Origin: Quisquiliibacterium sp.
Lineage (GTDB): Bacteria > Pseudomonadota > Gammaproteobacteria > Burkholderiales > Burkholderiaceae_E
Assembly (NCBI GenBank): GCA_030830765.1
Contig: JAURMJ010000110.1
Span: 1-16,138 of the forward strand
Reading direction: 5' to 3'
DNA length: 16,138 bases
Shown here: positions 14,223-16,138 of the stretch, in pieces
Numbering within the stretch: position 1 is the first letter of the stretch
Layout: each line of letters begins with the position of its first letter
The notes under the pieces: model-generated
Seen by the model: the letters and a program-made list of their open reading frames with translations, nothing else
Told to the model about the DNA's origin: nothing
The model's database searches: none
Position numbers and translations under genes: made by a program

Positions 14223-14303
14223 GAGCGCGGTTGCAGCTGGAATTGACCCGAGCCTGGCGGTTGACCGGTGTGGACCGGCGGGCCGTTGCAGCGCTCCTCG
14301 GGT
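14223..14303 (-). promoter_or_regulatory. S-adenosylhomocysteine (SAH) riboswitch
   Basis: On the minus strand the element opens with ACCCGAGGAGCGCTGCAAC, the highly conserved start of the SAH riboswitch class, and closes P1 with GCCAGGCTCGGGT. P1 is 7 bp (14297-14303 with 14246-14252). P2 comprises CGG/CCG and a CCGGT/ACCGG hairpin (14265-14278). The P4 pseudoknot pairs GAGCGC (14291-14296) with GCGCTC (14223-14228) perfectly. The class is known upstream of ahcY and methyl-cycle genes in beta- and gammaproteobacteria, where SAH binding raises expression. It begins 8 nt after a -10-like hexamer and ends about 90 nt before the ahcY start. Identification rests on sequence and pairing pattern only, but both are nearly complete. 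Confidence 0.93.
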
Positions 14304-14311
14304 AGCCCTGT

Positions 14312-14317
14312 ATTTTA
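14312..14317 (-). promoter_or_regulatory. candidate -10 element for the SAH riboswitch-ahcY transcript
   Basis: TAAAAT on the minus strand lies 8 nt before the first base of riboswitch P1, so transcription from it would start right at the aptamer. It is part of GGTTAAAAT, also found before the SDR-folB operon. No consensus -35 is visible, so an activator or a weak -35 may be involved. Confidence 0.45.
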
Positions 14318-14335
14318 ACCGAATCGCTTTCGGTT
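14317..14335. promoter_or_regulatory. inverted repeat overlapping the ahcY -10, possible operator
   Basis: AACCGAA-TCGCT-TTCGGTT is a perfect 7-bp inverted repeat that abuts and overlaps the ahcY -10 by one base and fills the spacer toward the -35. This is a common place for a repressor site. It also lies 68-86 nt before pdxH on the other strand. A related sequence occurs at 2850-2873. No regulator can be named from sequence. Confidence 0.35.
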
Positions 14336-14390
14336 GCCCGAAGGGCCGACGAAATGCCGGTGGCTGCTGCTTGGCTTTGCCTCCAAGGAT

Positions 14391-14396
14391 TAAACT
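14391..14396 (+). promoter_or_regulatory. candidate -10 element placing the transcript start at the pdxH ATG
   Basis: TAAACT matches TATAAT at 4 of 6 positions and ends 6 nt before the pdxH ATG, so the RNA could start at the start codon itself. An AAGGA (14385-14389) lies 13 nt from the ATG, too far for a normal ribosome binding site. The same layout is seen at 2882-2894. No clear -35 was found. Confidence 0.28.
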
Positions 14397-14402
14397 GCAG
14401 CG

Positions 14403-15041
14403 ATGAAAAATCTCTCCGACATGCGTAAGAGCTACGAGCAGGGTGAGCTCCCTGATGACTCCCCGCACAACGAACCCCTGCAGCAGTTTCGCGAGTGGTT
14501 TGATCAGGTGTTGACGTCGAATGTTCCCGAACCGAATGCAATGACACTGGCCACAGTGGGCGAAGACGGCCGGCCATCGACACGGATTGTTCTGATCAAG
14601 GGCTTCGACGAACGCGGCCCGGTCTGGTACACGAATTACCAAAGCCGCAAGGGGCGGGAACTTGAGGCCAATTCCCATGCGGCTTTGCAGTTCCACTGGG
14701 TCGAGCTGGAGCGAGTCGTGCGCATTGAAGGGCAGGTCGAGAAAGTCGAATCCGCCCTGTCTGACGAGTACTACAGCACTCGCCCGTTGGCCTCGCGAAT
14801 CGGCGCCTGGGCCTCCGAGCAGAGCCAGCCGGTCAGTTCCCGTGCAGTGCTGGTTGCGCGAGCGGCCGAGTACGGTCTGAAATATGGCTTGAATCCGCCG
14901 CGCCCGCCCCACTGGGGCGGTTATCGCCTGCGCCCTGATTACTGGGAGTTCTGGCAGGGGCGGCCATCGCGCCTGCATGACCGGATTGCCTACCGGCTGC
15001 AGGCCGATGGCAGTTGGAAGCGCGAACGCCTGTCACCCTGA
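14403..15041 (+). CDS. pdxH: pyridoxine/pyridoxamine 5'-phosphate oxidase
   Basis: PdxH uses FMN and oxygen to turn pyridoxine or pyridoxamine phosphate into pyridoxal phosphate, the last step of vitamin B6 synthesis and salvage. The 212-residue length is normal. Family segments are clear: [10 protein letters not shown] near the N-terminus, [24 protein letters not shown] for FMN binding, [23 protein letters not shown] in the middle, and a C-terminal half with [14 protein letters not shown] and [21 protein letters not shown]. It is transcribed away from ahcY and toward metK, whose stop lies 28 nt from its own. ATG 14403 has no good Shine-Dalgarno at normal spacing but is fixed by family length. 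PLP is needed by transsulfuration and other amino-acid enzymes, a loose link to the methionine genes on either side. Confidence 0.96.
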   Translation: MKNLSDMRKSYEQGELPDDSPHNEPLQQFREWFDQVLTSNVPEPNAMTLATVGEDGRPSTRIVLIKGFDERGPVWYTNYQSRKGRELEANSHAALQFHWVELERVVRIEGQVEKVESALSDEYYSTRPLASRIGAWASEQSQPVSSRAVLVARAAEYGLKYGLNPPRPPHWGGYRLRPDYWEFWQGRPSRLHDRIAYRLQADGSWKRERLSP

Positions 15042-15049
15042 GGACAGCG

Positions 15050-15075
15050 AAGAAAACCTGATCATTGGGTCAGAT
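15050..15075 (-). terminator. weak terminator-like structure after metK
   Basis: On the minus strand ATCTGA and TCAGGT (15070-15075 and 15056-15061) form a 6-bp stem including one G-U pair around an 8-nt loop. TTTCTTC follows. The stem begins in the last metK codons. The T-rich tail fits an intrinsic terminator, but the stem is short and AU-rich, so support is modest. Confidence 0.3.
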
Positions 15076-16138
15076 GCCTGCTGCCGACTTCAGCTCAGCT
15101 GCCTTGTCAGTCTTCTCCCAAGTGAACTCAGGCTCGTCACGTCCGAAGTGTCCATAGGCCGCGGTCTTTTGATAGATCGGCCGCAGCAGGTCAAGCATCT
15201 GCACTATGCCTTTCGGGCGCAGGTCGAAATGCTCCTGGACCAGCGCGGACAGTTTTTCGTCGCTGATCTTGCCTGTGCCATCGGTGGTGACCATGACCGA
15301 GGTCGGGCGCGCAATGCCGATTGCATAGGACACCTGCACGGTGCAGCGGCTCGCCAGACCGGCCGCGACGATGTTCTTGGCGACGTAGCGCGCGGCGTAA
15401 GCGGCAGAGCGGTCGACTTTGGACGGATCCTTGCCCGAGAAGGCGCCGCCGCCATGCGGCGCTGCGCCGCCGTAGGTGTCGACGATGATCTTGCGACCGG
15501 TCAGGCCGCAGTCACCTTGCGGGCCGCCGACCACAAAGCGTCCGGTCGGATTAATCAGGTAGCGGATTTCGCCTTTGACCAGATCCTTCGGGAGGATCGG
15601 CTTGATGATGTCTTCGATGACCGCTTCGCGCAGCGTTTCATAGGCAACATCCGGGGAATGCTGGGTCGAGATGACCACAGTGTCGATTGATTCCGGGCGC
15701 CCATCGACATAACGCAGTGTGACCTGTGATTTGGCGTCGGGGCGCAGCCAGGGCAGACGCCCGTCCTTACGCAACTCGGCCTGACGCTCGACAAGTCGGT
15801 GGGCGTAATAGATTGCTGCCGGCATCAGATCCGGGGTCTCGTCGCAGGCATAGCCGAACATCAGGCCCTGATCGCCAGCGCCTTGTTCAAGATCAAGGCC
15901 TGTACCTTCGTTGACCCCCTGTGCGATGTCCTGGCTCTGGCGGTCGTAGGCGACCAGCACCGCGCAACCCTTGTAATCGATGCCGTACTCGGTGTTGTCG
16001 TACCCGATCCGGCGGATCGTGTCTCGGGCAACCTGCTGGTAGTCAACGATCGCATTCGTGGTGATTTCACCGGCCAGCACCACCAGTCCGGTGTTGCAAA
16101 GTGTCTCCGCGGCGACCCGTGAGTACTTGTCCTGTGCA
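15070..16138 (-). CDS. metK: S-adenosylmethionine synthetase, 5' end beyond the window edge
   Basis: MetK makes SAM from methionine and ATP in the cytoplasm. The frame stays open to the right edge: upstream of the internal GTG 16083 it reads [19 protein letters not shown], matching the family, so roughly the first 30 codons are missing. Seen: [22 protein letters not shown], the ATP-binding [12 protein letters not shown] and the glycine-rich GGGAFSGKD loop (about 15426-15452), then [17 protein letters not shown]. The C-terminus, [15 protein letters not shown], is usual. It converges on pdxH with 28 nt between stops. Its product is the substrate of the methyltransferases encoded in this window, and AhcY recycles the by-product. 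Its promoter and any riboswitch in its leader are not visible. Confidence 0.97.
   Translation of the reverse strand, partial: AQDKYSRVAAETLCNTGLVVLAGEITTNAIVDYQQVARDTIRRIGYDNTEYGIDYKGCAVLVAYDRQSQDIAQGVNEGTGLDLEQGAGDQGLMFGYACDETPDLMPAAIYYAHRLVERQAELRKDGRLPWLRPDAKSQVTLRYVDGRPESIDTVVISTQHSPDVAYETLREAVIEDIIKPILPKDLVKGEIRYLINPTGRFVVGGPQGDCGLTGRKIIVDTYGGAAPHGGGAFSGKDPSKVDRSAAYAARYVAKNIVAAGLASRCTVQVSYAIGIARPTSVMVTTDGTGKISDEKLSALVQEHFDLRPKGIVQMLDLLRPIYQKTAAYGHFGRDEPEFTWEKTDKAAELKSAAGI

Noticed and set aside
14211..14978. 255-codon minus-strand frame opposite pdxH and across the riboswitch
   Set aside because: It is antisense to a clear PdxH; long shadow frames are common in GC-rich DNA.
16081..16083. 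GTG 16083 as the metK start
   Set aside because: The frame continues upstream with conserved MetK residues to the window edge, so this is an internal valine codon.

Overview
The window reads as ordinary, densely packed chromosome from a GC-rich betaproteobacterium, most likely of the order Burkholderiales. The basis is protein-level resemblance and gene order: ttcA, folB, a pteridine-reductase-type SDR, a MidA/NDUFAF7-type methyltransferase, a DUF2905 gene, cca, an NDUFA9-like gene, slt and ygfA run in succession. I saw no insertion sequence, phage gene, CRISPR array, tRNA, rRNA or sign of recent transfer. Nothing here is convincingly a new multi-gene system. The most interesting material is regulatory RNA and promoter structure.

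Layout. (1) 1-2800, minus strand: a tight operon of SDR/pteridine reductase, folB, ttcA and an SGNH/GDSL lipoprotein cut by the left edge. Its genes join by ATGA or TAATG overlaps. (2) 2894-4352, plus strand: the MidA/NDUFAF7-type methyltransferase and a small two-helix DUF2905 protein. (3) 4302-8624, minus strand: slt, the NDUFA9-like NAD(P)-binding protein and cca; the cca 3' end overlaps the DUF2905 gene by 51 nt. (4) 8612-9211, plus strand: 5-formyl-THF cyclo-ligase, whose GTG start overlaps the slt start. (5) 9282-14303, minus strand: a SAH riboswitch, then ahcY, a GNAT acetyltransferase, a possible 32-codon ORF, panE, tlyA and metF. (6) 14403-15041, plus strand: pdxH. (7) 15070-right edge, minus strand: metK, missing its first codons.

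Functional theme. Much of the window serves folate and one-carbon/methyl-group chemistry. FolB and the pteridine reductase act on pterins. The cyclo-ligase and MetF supply reduced folates. MetK makes SAM. TlyA, and by family the MidA-like protein, spend SAM. AhcY removes the resulting SAH and is headed by a SAH-sensing riboswitch. The rest are cell-wall (Slt), tRNA (TtcA, Cca), coenzyme (PanE, PdxH) and complex I-related proteins.

The ahcY leader contains a near-complete switching circuit that can be read directly. The 3' strand of riboswitch helix P1 (TGACCCGAG on the plus strand) is repeated next to a hairpin that buries the ahcY ribosome binding site. A third segment can pair with either copy. 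This gives a plausible route for SAH to turn translation on.
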